This document shows, piece after piece, positions 43,520-51,483 of a stretch of 64,000 nucleotides of DNA. How positions within the stretch are numbered: the stretch's first letter is position 1; every line of letters starts with the position of its first letter. Position numbers and translations under genes: made by a program. Under the pieces are notes generated by a model. It was not told where the DNA came from. It ran no database searches and saw only the letters and a list, made by a program, of their open reading frames with translations. The DNA comes from Gammaproteobacteria bacterium (GTDB lineage: Bacteria > Pseudomonadota > Gammaproteobacteria > Nevskiales > Nevskiaceae): positions 1 through 64,000 of the forward strand of contig JAPLSB010000022.1 of the NCBI GenBank assembly GCA_026398875.1, read 5' to 3'.

Positions 43520-43954
43520 TCACTGGGTACGGCTGGTGTTGGTCGGGGCGATCGATACGTTCATGATCCCGCCCTTCCTGACTTCATCCATCACGCCGAC
43601 GACGATGCCGGTCGGCGACTTGGTGTTGGCGACCACGATCACCGAGCCTTCCGGCTTTTCGCCCTTGAAGCGCTCGACGTTCGGGCGCACCGATGCCTTG
43701 TCGATCAGACGCTGGTCGACCACGATGTCACCGTTGGCGCGCACCGCGATGTACATCGTCGAATCATCGTTGTCGGTCTTTTTCGCGTTGTTGCTCGGCG
43801 GCGGCGTCGACAGCGTGAGGCCGACTTCCTTGACGAAGATCGCCGTGATGATGAAAAAGATCAGCAGGTTCAGCACGAAGTCGAGCATCGGCGCCAGATC
43901 GATGCCGTGATCCTCGTCGTCACCTTCGTCTACTGCGTTGGACATGCGACGCAT
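43520..43954 (-). CDS. ExbD/TolR-type protein 1
   Basis: A 144-residue protein with an acidic N-terminus (DEGDDEDHGIDLAPMLD), one membrane helix including the conserved Asp, and a periplasmic domain with the family-like YIAVRANGDIVVDQ. It is likely the first of two ExbD subunits. The start lies 23 bp after the ExbB stop. An alternative ATG at 43945 loses three residues. Confidence 0.92.
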   Translation of the reverse strand: MRRMSNAVDEGDDEDHGIDLAPMLDFVLNLLIFFIITAIFVKEVGLTLSTPPPSNNAKKTDNDDSTMYIAVRANGDIVVDQRLIDKASVRPNVERFKGEKPEGSVIVVANTKSPTGIVVGVMDEVRKGGIMNVSIAPTNTSRTQ

Positions 43955-43977
43955 GGCGTGGACTCCTGATCGGGTTG

Positions 43978-44502
43978 CTAGAACTTGAAGCGGTCGGCCA
44001 GCAGTTCGGTTTCATGGCGGATCGCCGCCTGGAACTTGAACACCGGGTACATGCCGGACACGCTCACCGCGAGGCCGGTCATCGTGCAGTTCATCGCCTT
44101 CGACACGCCGGCAGCCATCGTCCGGGCATCAGCCGAACCAAGGATCGCCATCGAATCGAACACTTCGAGCATGCCGATCACGGTGCCGACCAGACCCAGC
44201 AGCGGGCATAGCGGCACCAGCACCTTGACCATCGGCAGGTTGGCGCTCATGCCGCTCGACAGCCGCGACACCAGCGTCTTGCGGATCTGGTGCGCCGCCC
44301 AGGACTTGCGCTCGGACCTGGCTTCCCAGATCGCCAGCGCTTCCTCGGTCATCTTCGGCAGCGTGAACCGGAAGAACCACAGCCGCTCGAAGATCAGCGC
44401 CCACATGACGATGCCGGAGACGAAGATCCAGGCAACCAGCTGGCCACCGGCAACCATCAAGCCGGCGACGGCTTCATACGGGGCCAGCAGGAGCTCAAGC
44501 AT
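43978..44502 (-). CDS. ExbB/TolQ/MotA-type protein
   Basis: A 174-residue protein from the ATG at 44502, overlapping the upstream gene by 8 bp. Three hydrophobic helices, the first about 20-40, then VPLCPLLGLVGTVIGMLEVF and AMNCTMTGLAVSVSGMY, match the ExbB/TolQ core proton-channel segments. It lacks the long N-terminal region of the neighbour. Together with ExbD it forms the proton-driven motor. Confidence 0.92.
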   Translation of the reverse strand: MLELLLAPYEAVAGLMVAGGQLVAWIFVSGIVMWALIFERLWFFRFTLPKMTEEALAIWEARSERKSWAAHQIRKTLVSRLSSGMSANLPMVKVLVPLCPLLGLVGTVIGMLEVFDSMAILGSADARTMAAGVSKAMNCTMTGLAVSVSGMYPVFKFQAAIRHETELLADRFKF

Positions 44503-45931
44503 GGGCCGCACCGTTGCGGGCTTCGAGCGTTTCGGCGAGCAGGCCGGTGCTCTGCTGATCGAGGATCTGCACCAGACGCTTGGAGCGTGACGCCAGTGCC
44601 GAGTTGATGAACAGCAGCGGGATCGCGATGCCGAGACCCAGCACGGTGGCGATCATCGCCTTGCCGATACCGGCGGCCATCAGCTTCGGGTCACCCGAGC
44701 CGGATTCGGTGATCGACTGGAAGGTCTCGATCATGCCGATGACGGTGCCGACCAGGCCGAGCAGCGGGCCGGCCGCGACGACCAGCTTCACGAACGGCTG
44801 GACGCGCTGGATCGCCGGCAGCTCCTTCAGCACCGCTTCGGAGATGCGCAGTTCGACGACTTCGGCATCTTCGTCCTTCGGCATAGCCGAGCCCTTGAAC
44901 GCCAGCAGCACGCGGCCGACCGGGTTGTCCGTACTCAGATTGTTGAGGTTGGCGAGCTGCTTGCCGACCTTGCTCGACACCACGGTCAGGTAGAAGAACT
45001 GGTAGATCGCGAGGATCGAGCCGATCGCGCCGACCAGCAGGATCAGGTAGGCCACCCAGCCGCCGACATGAATGCGCTCCATGATTTCCGGCCGCTGCGA
45101 ATACAGGCCGATCAGCACGCCGCGCGACGGATCGACGACCATCGGCGCATAGCCAGACGTGGTCGATTCGAAGCTGCCGATGGTGCTCTGGAAGTGGCCG
45201 CCCGGCTGCTTAGGCGGCACCGAGAAGCTGGTGGCGCCGGTTTCGTACGACAGGAACTGGCCTTCCGAAATCGCCACGAACGGGCCGATGCGGGTCACCG
45301 CCTTCTTGCCGATCTCGCCGGACGGCTGGGTGACGCTGGCGTCGAAGCGCGCGATCTTGCCGCCTTCGGTCATCTCGCGCTGCATCTCGAACCAGAAGCC
45401 CTGCAGATCTTCGATCGGCGGCATCGTCTTGGTCTGGGCCAGACGGTCAAGCTGGGCGATGCGGTCCGGGAACTGCACGGTCAGCATCGAGTTGCGTGCG
45501 GCCGATGCGAAGTCGCCCGCACTCTGGCGCATCACGCCGAACAGCTCGCCTAAGTTGCCGGCCGAGGCATCGCGCGAGGTCATCAGCTCGGCGATTTCCT
45601 TGTCATTGACTTCGAACTGGCGCTGCAGCGCGGCCGCTTCGGCTTCCAGCGCTTCCTTCTGGCGCTTGGCATCGGCCAGCAGGCTGGCCTGCTGGTCGCG
45701 CGACGCCGCGAAGCGGGCTTCGCGCTCGGCGTTCAGCGCGGCGTCCTTCTGGTCGGCCTTCCTGACCTGATTGAGCAGCTCGTCCAGCGACTTGGCACCG
45801 GCAGCGTCCTGCGCCATCACCGGCGCGCAGACCGCCATCGACGAAATAAGGAGCGTCGCCGAAAGCCGGGCGACGAAGGAGGTGCGTGCAACGCGGGGGG
45901 AATTGGCGTGATTCATGGTGGCGACGCTCAC
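44495..45931 (-). CDS. Long ExbB-like protein with periplasmic coiled-coil domain (TtpC-type)
   Basis: A 478-residue protein. The signal peptide runs to about residue 42 (PVMAQDAAG). A periplasmic domain of about 250 residues includes a coiled-coil-like ALEAEAAALQRQFEVNDKE. The C-terminal ExbB core has GPLLGLVGTVIGMIETFQS and IATVLGLGIAIPLLF. This architecture matches TtpC, required for TonB2-type systems in Vibrio and Shewanella. The start is GTG 45931, overlapping the upstream DUF3450 stop by four bases, or ATG 45916. Confidence 0.9.
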   Translation of the reverse strand: MSVATMNHANSPRVARTSFVARLSATLLISSMAVCAPVMAQDAAGAKSLDELLNQVRKADQKDAALNAEREARFAASRDQQASLLADAKRQKEALEAEAAALQRQFEVNDKEIAELMTSRDASAGNLGELFGVMRQSAGDFASAARNSMLTVQFPDRIAQLDRLAQTKTMPPIEDLQGFWFEMQREMTEGGKIARFDASVTQPSGEIGKKAVTRIGPFVAISEGQFLSYETGATSFSVPPKQPGGHFQSTIGSFESTTSGYAPMVVDPSRGVLIGLYSQRPEIMERIHVGGWVAYLILLVGAIGSILAIYQFFYLTVVSSKVGKQLANLNNLSTDNPVGRVLLAFKGSAMPKDEDAEVVELRISEAVLKELPAIQRVQPFVKLVVAAGPLLGLVGTVIGMIETFQSITESGSGDPKLMAAGIGKAMIATVLGLGIAIPLLFINSALASRSKRLVQILDQQSTGLLAETLEARNGAAHA

Positions 45932-46701
45932 TGGACGGCCGCTGCTGGAGCAGCCTGCGATGCGGATGCGGCCTGGATCGGCAGGATCATCAGGTCCGGG
46001 GACGACTGCTTGCGGGCGATCTTCAGGCCTTCCTTCACGCCTTCCGCCGCGCTGTTGTCGATCACCCAGCCCTTCTTCTCGCGATCCCAGTAGCCGGTCT
46101 CCTTGGCATCCGGGGTCTGGTACATCAGAGCCACGCGGCCGATGCGCAGGAAGTCCACTTCGCGGCCTTCGAGCTTGCCGCGATAGCCTTCGATGGTCTT
46201 GCCGTAGTCGATCTCGACCTGGTAGCCCTCGAGAATGCGGCGGAACTTCTCGGATACCGTCACGTCGGCGCGCGGCATCATTTCGTTCAGCTGCTTGACG
46301 CGCTCGCGGCGCTCGTCGATCAGGAACGGCGTATCCAGTTCCACGAACTGGCCGAAGGTGCCGAGCATGTCCTGCATCAGCGGCAGGATCTCGATGTTGG
46401 TGCGGGCGATCTCGCGGATTTCGCTGCGGACCACTTCCTTCTCCGCTTCCTGCGAGCGCAGCTGCGATTTCAGCTGCTGGACGTACAGCTTCAGGCTGTC
46501 CGCTTCGCGCAAGGAGTTGCGGTATTCATCGGCGAGGCTCAGGCGCTCTTCCGCCAGACCATCGACCTTCTTCTGCGAGTCCACCTGCGCGACCAGCCAC
46601 TGGTCGCTGGCGGTCAACACGTCGCCAAGCTTGGCGGCTTGTGTTGCACCGGCAAAGGTCAAGACTGCTGCTGCTACCAGTACCGCTGGCCGTGATGCCA
46701 T
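45928..46701 (-). CDS. DUF3450-type periplasmic protein of the TonB operon
   Basis: A 257-residue protein with a signal peptide (to about residue 22, AGATQA) and a long coiled-coil-like region (about 45-110: DEYRNSLREADSLKLYVQQL). Its C-terminal domain has the YWDREKKGWVID motif typical of the family. DUF3450 genes precede TtpC-ExbB-ExbD-TonB-TPR in gammaproteobacteria, where the protein probably interacts with the long ExbB in the periplasm. It is the first gene of the seven-gene cluster; the OmpA gene lies 138 bp further upstream. Confidence 0.88.
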   Translation of the reverse strand: MASRPAVLVAAAVLTFAGATQAAKLGDVLTASDQWLVAQVDSQKKVDGLAEERLSLADEYRNSLREADSLKLYVQQLKSQLRSQEAEKEVVRSEIREIARTNIEILPLMQDMLGTFGQFVELDTPFLIDERRERVKQLNEMMPRADVTVSEKFRRILEGYQVEIDYGKTIEGYRGKLEGREVDFLRIGRVALMYQTPDAKETGYWDREKKGWVIDNSAAEGVKEGLKIARKQSSPDLMILPIQAASASQAAPAAAVQ

Positions 46702-46839
46702 AACACCGCTCCTCCAGATGCTTGTCGACTGCTGTCGTTTGATGTCGTGGCGACGGGCCGCTGGCCGATCGCACGCTTGATACAGACTCGGGGTCCAGCA
46801 CCCGGCAGCCACGAACAGGCGCTGCCGGGCTTGCATGGC

Positions 46840-48318
46840 TTACGGCGTCGGTGCCGCGTCCTCGGCCGGCGCTTCGGCAGCTTCCGGCGCTGCGGCTTCA
46901 GGTGCTGGGGCTGCCGGTGCTGCCGCTTCCGCGGCAGCCGGTGCGGCATCGGCCGCGACGGCGTTGCCGGAAACGATCTTCAGCTCAACGCGACGGTTCA
47001 GCTCGCGCCCTTCATCGGTGGCGTTGTCGGCGATCGGCTCGTTCGGGCCGAAGCCAGCGCTGCTCATGCGGTCTGCGGCGATGCCCTTGCCGACCAGGTA
47101 GCTCATGACCGACGCGGCGCGGCGCTTCGACAGACCGTCGTTCAGCGCAGCCGAGCCACGGCTGTCGGTGTGTCCGGCGACCTGGACCTTGATGTCCGGA
47201 TAGGCCGTCAGTTCGGCCGCCACGTCATCGAGCAGCACCTTGGCGTTGCGCGTCAGCGTCGCCTTGTTGGTGTCGAAGTTGACGCCACGCAGCACGATGT
47301 TGTCGCCGGTGCCGCAACCGGCCAGCGAGATCTTTTCGCCAGGTCCCGGCGTCTTGCAGGTCTTCGGCGGCGGCGGTGGCGGAGGCGGCGGGCAACCGGT
47401 TTCATCGACCACGCTGCCCGGCGGTGAATCCGGGCACTTGTCGACGCCGTTGACCACGCCGTCCTTGTCGTCGTCCTTCGGCTCTTCAACCGGAACCACT
47501 TCCGGCGGTGGCGGTGGCGGCGGGGTGACAACCGCCGGTGGCTGCTGGAAGAAGTACTTCACCGAGAACAGCAGCGACTGCGCCTTGTAATCGCCTTTCA
47601 GGAAGGTCTGCGGCTGCTCCCGGTAAGCGAAGAATTCCGCGCTGCCGAGCGTGCGGACATTGCGGTAATCCAGCGCCACCGCAACCCCCTTCCAGACGTC
47701 GAAGATCACGCCGCCGCCGAACTGGTAGCCCGGACGGGCATCGTCGGCCTTGCGCGATACCGGGTCGCTGCTGATGTTGCCGTCGTCGACCGACAGCAGC
47801 ACGCGCAGCGAATCGGTCTGCGCGTTGTTCAGGATGAAGCGGTGAATGCCGATGCCGCCACCGATGTACGGATGGATGCGCCAGCCCGGAAAGGCGTCAT
47901 ACCAGAGGTTGGCGAAGCCGGACACCGTCGACAGACGCGTGCCCTTGGTGCTGTCCGGCGAGCTGCCGTCGGAGTAGACGATGGAGTTGACGCGTTCGCG
48001 GCGCAGCGACAGCTCGAACTCCGGGCGCAGCCCGAAGCCGTACTTGTAGCCGACGACGACCTGACCGACGACGTTCTTTTCGAAGCCGTAGGTGCCGGCA
48101 TCGACACCGCCGTTGTCGAGCTTCGGCAGCTCCACCGGGATCGGCGGCTGGCTGGTCGCGGTGCGCGTGCCTTCCAGCGTCAGATCCAGGTCGGACGCCT
48201 TGTTGATGCCGAACTGGGCACCGATGTACGGACCGCTGTATGCGGATGCCGGGAATGCGAACAGCGAGACAGCGACAGCAAGGGCGGTCCGTGCAAGACC
48301 GTTATCTGGGCGATTCAT
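46840..48318 (-). CDS. OmpA-family outer-membrane protein with Ala/Pro-rich C-terminal tail
   Basis: A 492-residue protein: signal peptide (PASAYSGPYIGAQ cleavage near 27), an eight-stranded barrel of about 240 residues ending in aromatic KYFF, a proline-rich linker, a calcium-binding thrombospondin-3-like segment (DDDKDGVVNGVDKCPDSPPG) and a C-terminal OmpA peptidoglycan domain (GHTDSRGSAALNDGLSKRRA and NRRVELKIV). About 45 residues of Ala/Pro/Glu repeats follow, an uncommon addition. It links the outer membrane to peptidoglycan. It sits between the TonB cluster and the receptor. Confidence 0.92.
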   Translation of the reverse strand: MNRPDNGLARTALAVAVSLFAFPASAYSGPYIGAQFGINKASDLDLTLEGTRTATSQPPIPVELPKLDNGGVDAGTYGFEKNVVGQVVVGYKYGFGLRPEFELSLRRERVNSIVYSDGSSPDSTKGTRLSTVSGFANLWYDAFPGWRIHPYIGGGIGIHRFILNNAQTDSLRVLLSVDDGNISSDPVSRKADDARPGYQFGGGVIFDVWKGVAVALDYRNVRTLGSAEFFAYREQPQTFLKGDYKAQSLLFSVKYFFQQPPAVVTPPPPPPPEVVPVEEPKDDDKDGVVNGVDKCPDSPPGSVVDETGCPPPPPPPPPKTCKTPGPGEKISLAGCGTGDNIVLRGVNFDTNKATLTRNAKVLLDDVAAELTAYPDIKVQVAGHTDSRGSAALNDGLSKRRAASVMSYLVGKGIAADRMSSAGFGPNEPIADNATDEGRELNRRVELKIVSGNAVAADAAPAAAEAAAPAAPAPEAAAPEAAEAPAEDAAPTP

Positions 48319-48382
48319 GAGTGAGGGTTCCCCGAATTGATGATTGGCAGGCCAGCAGACTGATCAAGACCATCAAGCCTTC

Positions 48383-50929
48383 TTAGCCGCCGTAATCCCA
48401 CTGCACGGTCACGCCGAACGTGCGCGGATTGCCCCAGATCACCGTGTCGCCGAAGTCCTGGCGATAGGCATTGGTGAAGTACGACTGGTTCGCGAGGTTC
48501 TTGCCGTAGGCGGTCACGCGGATGCGGGTCTTCGGGTCGTAGACACCGAAGCGGGCGTTGGCGATGTAGTACGACGGCTGCTCGAGCGTGTTGGCCGGGG
48601 TGTAGAAGAAGCCCGAGGTGTAGTACACGTCGCCCGCCACTTCAGCATCCATCCCGTAGAAGAACGGGAACGTGTAGTTCGCCGACGCGGTACCAGTGAA
48701 CTTCGGCGTGCGAACGGTCTCCTTGCCGGAGAAGTCGATGTTGTTCTGGCTCAGGTACAGCTCGTTGAAGCCCTGGCCGATGAAGTAGTTGTACTCACCC
48801 TTCAGGTAGACACCGGTAAGGCCGAGCACCAGCGATTCGGTGACGTACCAGTTCACTTCGCCTTCGGCACCGTAGACGGTGTACGAACCGGCGTTCTGCA
48901 GGTTGGTGACGCCACCGCTGGCCAGCGACAGCGTCTGCAGCTGGGCGTTGGTGATCGTGGTGATGAACGCCGCACCATTGACCTTCAGCGACTGGTCTTC
49001 GAGCAGCGAGCTCTTGAAGCCGACTTCGTTGCTCGATGCCAGTTCTGGCTCGACGCGCGTCGGCGGGTTGTTGATGTTCAGGCCGTTGTAGTTGCCGGAC
49101 TTGAACGCTTCCGAATACTTGTAATAGACCAGCAGCGCATCGCTGTACTTGTAGTCGAGGCCGACGGTCGGCGTGAAGCTCTGGAAGGTCTTCGACTGCG
49201 GTGCGTAGTTGACGGTCAGCAGGTTCGGCGTGACCAGCGGCTCCTGGTTCAGGCGCGGGATGATCAGACGCGCCGCGAAGCCTGCAAACAGCAGCTTGGT
49301 GTCTTCACGCGAGGCACGGGCACCCGCCTTGACCGAGATCTGATCGGTGATGTGGAACGTCAGCTGGCCGTAGATCGAGCGGGCGCGGTTGCCGACGCCA
49401 CCGAAGATCGGCACGTTGGCCACCGGGTTCTCGTTGATCGCCGGGTTGACGTTGCAGTCACCGCCGATGCCGGTGTACAGATCGCACAGGAACGTCGGAC
49501 CGCCGAAGATGCTGGTGCCCGGCAGGCCGATCGCCGTCGCCACGACATCCACCGTTGCCGGGTAGCGACCGTTCTTCTTGGTGTTCTCGTAGTAGACACC
49601 GCCGACGTACTCGAGCCAGTCCGGCGTCGCTTCAGCGCTGGAGGTGAACACCAGCTCCAGCGAATCGGTATTGGCGCGGTTCGGAATGGCGCTGATGTCG
49701 AGCACCGGCTCCGGCGCGGAGTCGTAGTCGAACAGGATGGTGCTGTTGGCACCGGTACGGCCGCCGACCAGCTTCACGTCGAAGTAGTCGCTCTGCTTGC
49801 TTTCGGCGAAGAACGAAAAGATGCGGGTGCGGCCGAAGGCACCGACGCTTTCGACGTTGCCCGACGTGTTCGGACGCTGGTTCGGCGTCAGCACGGCGGC
49901 GAACGCCGGGGCGACATTGAACAGGTTGGTGGCGACGGAATCCGCGTCCTGGCTCTTCAGGTCATAGAACGCGGCACCGACCTTGACGTCTTCCATCGGC
50001 TCGTACTGCAGCGCCGCGCGGTAGCCGCGGTTGCGGTAGGAGTTGTAGTCGCCCGCTTCCGGATCGAAGAAGTTCTTCGTGTAGGCGTCGCGGTTCTGGT
50101 AGATGAACGAAGCGCTGTAGAGCAGCTTCTGATCGGTCCCCGGCACCGGGCCGGACACCGACACCTTGGTCTTGTAGTCGTTGAAGTTGCCGTACTGCGC
50201 CAGCACGCTGGCCGAGAATTCCTTGGTCGGCTCCTTCAGCTTGATGGTGATCGCACCGGCAATCGCGTTGCGGCCGTACAGCGAGCCCTGCGGACCCTTC
50301 AGCACTTCGATCTGGCGCACGTCGCCCAGCGCCTGCGCGGCCGAGAACGTGAACGGCAGGTAGAGACCGTCGATATAGGTGGCCACCGACGAGTCGATGC
50401 CGGCCTGGAACGCGTCACCACCGATGCCGCGAATGAAGATGATCGAGTAGCTGGCCATCGAGTCGTACTGCAGACCCGGCGTGATCAGCTGCAGGTCCTT
50501 GACGTCAGCCACGCCCTTGGCATCGAGTGCCGCGCCGCTGAATGCCGACACCGATGCCGGCACGTCCTGCAGGTTTTCCTCGCGCTTTTCAGCGGTGACG
50601 ACGATTTCTTCGGTCAGGCGGTTCTTGACCTGACGGCTGCCCGAAGCTTCGGCAGTGGCAGCCGGTGCGCTGACCGGTGCGGCAGCGTCAGAGCTGGCAG
50701 CAGGTGCTGCCGGTTCAGCAGCAGAGGCAGGTGGGGCTTCGGGCGCTGCGGCCGCGCTGGCGGGAGCTGCGGGGGCGTCGGCGGCGGGTGCAGCTGCAGG
50801 CGCCGAATCAGAGGGCTCGTCGCTCGGTCCGAGGATCGCATCCAGATCGTCCTGCGCCGCTGCCTGACCCACAAATGCCGTGTGAATCAACAGCGCCCAA
50901 CCGAACCGCCGTAATGTACGTTCGCTCAC
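48383..50929 (-). CDS. TonB-dependent outer-membrane receptor with long Ala/Pro-rich N-terminal region
   Basis: About 848 residues. The GTG at 50929 is chosen because GGAGG lies 6 bases upstream; a TTG at 50935 would abut it. After a signal peptide (to AQAAAQ-like cleavage, about residue 25) comes an Ala/Pro-rich tract of about 70 residues, then the TonB box-like EEIVVTAEK. The plug has IRGIGGDAFQAG and GPQGSLYGRNAIAGAI, and the 22-strand barrel ends in aromatic VTVQWDYGG. The plug and barrel are of the iron-siderophore/vitamin or hydrophobic-substrate type. It likely works with the adjacent TonB complex. The ligand is unknown; no iron-uptake genes adjoin. Confidence 0.92.
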   Translation of the reverse strand: MSERTLRRFGWALLIHTAFVGQAAAQDDLDAILGPSDEPSDSAPAAAPAADAPAAPASAAAAPEAPPASAAEPAAPAASSDAAAPVSAPAATAEASGSRQVKNRLTEEIVVTAEKREENLQDVPASVSAFSGAALDAKGVADVKDLQLITPGLQYDSMASYSIIFIRGIGGDAFQAGIDSSVATYIDGLYLPFTFSAAQALGDVRQIEVLKGPQGSLYGRNAIAGAITIKLKEPTKEFSASVLAQYGNFNDYKTKVSVSGPVPGTDQKLLYSASFIYQNRDAYTKNFFDPEAGDYNSYRNRGYRAALQYEPMEDVKVGAAFYDLKSQDADSVATNLFNVAPAFAAVLTPNQRPNTSGNVESVGAFGRTRIFSFFAESKQSDYFDVKLVGGRTGANSTILFDYDSAPEPVLDISAIPNRANTDSLELVFTSSAEATPDWLEYVGGVYYENTKKNGRYPATVDVVATAIGLPGTSIFGGPTFLCDLYTGIGGDCNVNPAINENPVANVPIFGGVGNRARSIYGQLTFHITDQISVKAGARASREDTKLLFAGFAARLIIPRLNQEPLVTPNLLTVNYAPQSKTFQSFTPTVGLDYKYSDALLVYYKYSEAFKSGNYNGLNINNPPTRVEPELASSNEVGFKSSLLEDQSLKVNGAAFITTITNAQLQTLSLASGGVTNLQNAGSYTVYGAEGEVNWYVTESLVLGLTGVYLKGEYNYFIGQGFNELYLSQNNIDFSGKETVRTPKFTGTASANYTFPFFYGMDAEVAGDVYYTSGFFYTPANTLEQPSYYIANARFGVYDPKTRIRVTAYGKNLANQSYFTNAYRQDFGDTVIWGNPRTFGVTVQWDYGG

Positions 50930-51483
50930 TTGCAACCTCCCCGACGCATGACTGAACTGTTGTTGTCGAGCGACCGACGCCAGCCATCATCAAGCGTTAC
51001 CGAGCACAGGACGCAACTGTCCTGACTCCCCCTTCGCTCATGAACGACCGGCGCTTTTCTGCGCTCTCTGTAACTCGTAAGGAAGCATACGTTCGCAAAT
51101 CACAATGCGCAATACGATTGTCGAAATTCAGGTAACTTTCCGAAAAACACGCTTGTTAGTGAATGCTATTCATTGCTGCAACGCACATTTTCAGCAGCAG
51201 GAAATCGTTGAAAACAGGCCTTAAACATGTCGTTTGTAAACGTTTTGCTCCGAAACGCAACTGACGAGCACTGTTGCAGCACAGCAAAAATCAGGCTTTT
51301 CCGTGAATTCCGTTTTGTAGCGCATCAATATCGTCGGCGGCCATAATAGTTTTGCAAACGCAAAGTCTTGCGGCGCAAGCACGCGAAACACCCGGCGATC
51401 GACAGTCCGCGCCAGCACGGCAGCCAGGACAATGCGACGGCCGGTCTCGTCCCCCACCACCCGATACCCAGGAAACTGACGCG
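50930..51483. other. Non-coding divergent region between TonB receptor and acyl-CoA ligase
   Basis: No supported gene. It is AT-richer than the surroundings from about 51080 to 51320. It holds a 6-bp hairpin CAGGAC/GTCCTG (51007-51024) in the receptor 5' leader, an inverted repeat CGTTT-GT-AAACG (51231-51242) and a candidate receptor promoter at 51084-51112. A weak open frame on the minus strand (51221-51682) overlaps the ligase and was rejected. Confidence 0.6.
51084..51112 (-). promoter_or_regulatory. Candidate promoter of the TonB-dependent receptor
   Basis: On the minus strand TTGCGC (51107-51112) and TATGCT (51084-51089) are separated by 17 bases. The -10 matches four of six positions, the -35 three. 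About 150 bases of leader would result, including the CAGGAC hairpin. Confidence 0.35.

Noticed and set aside
48344-50914. 856-residue open frame opposite the TonB receptor
   Set aside because: The receptor strand has all motifs and a good start; the opposite frame is a codon-bias shadow.
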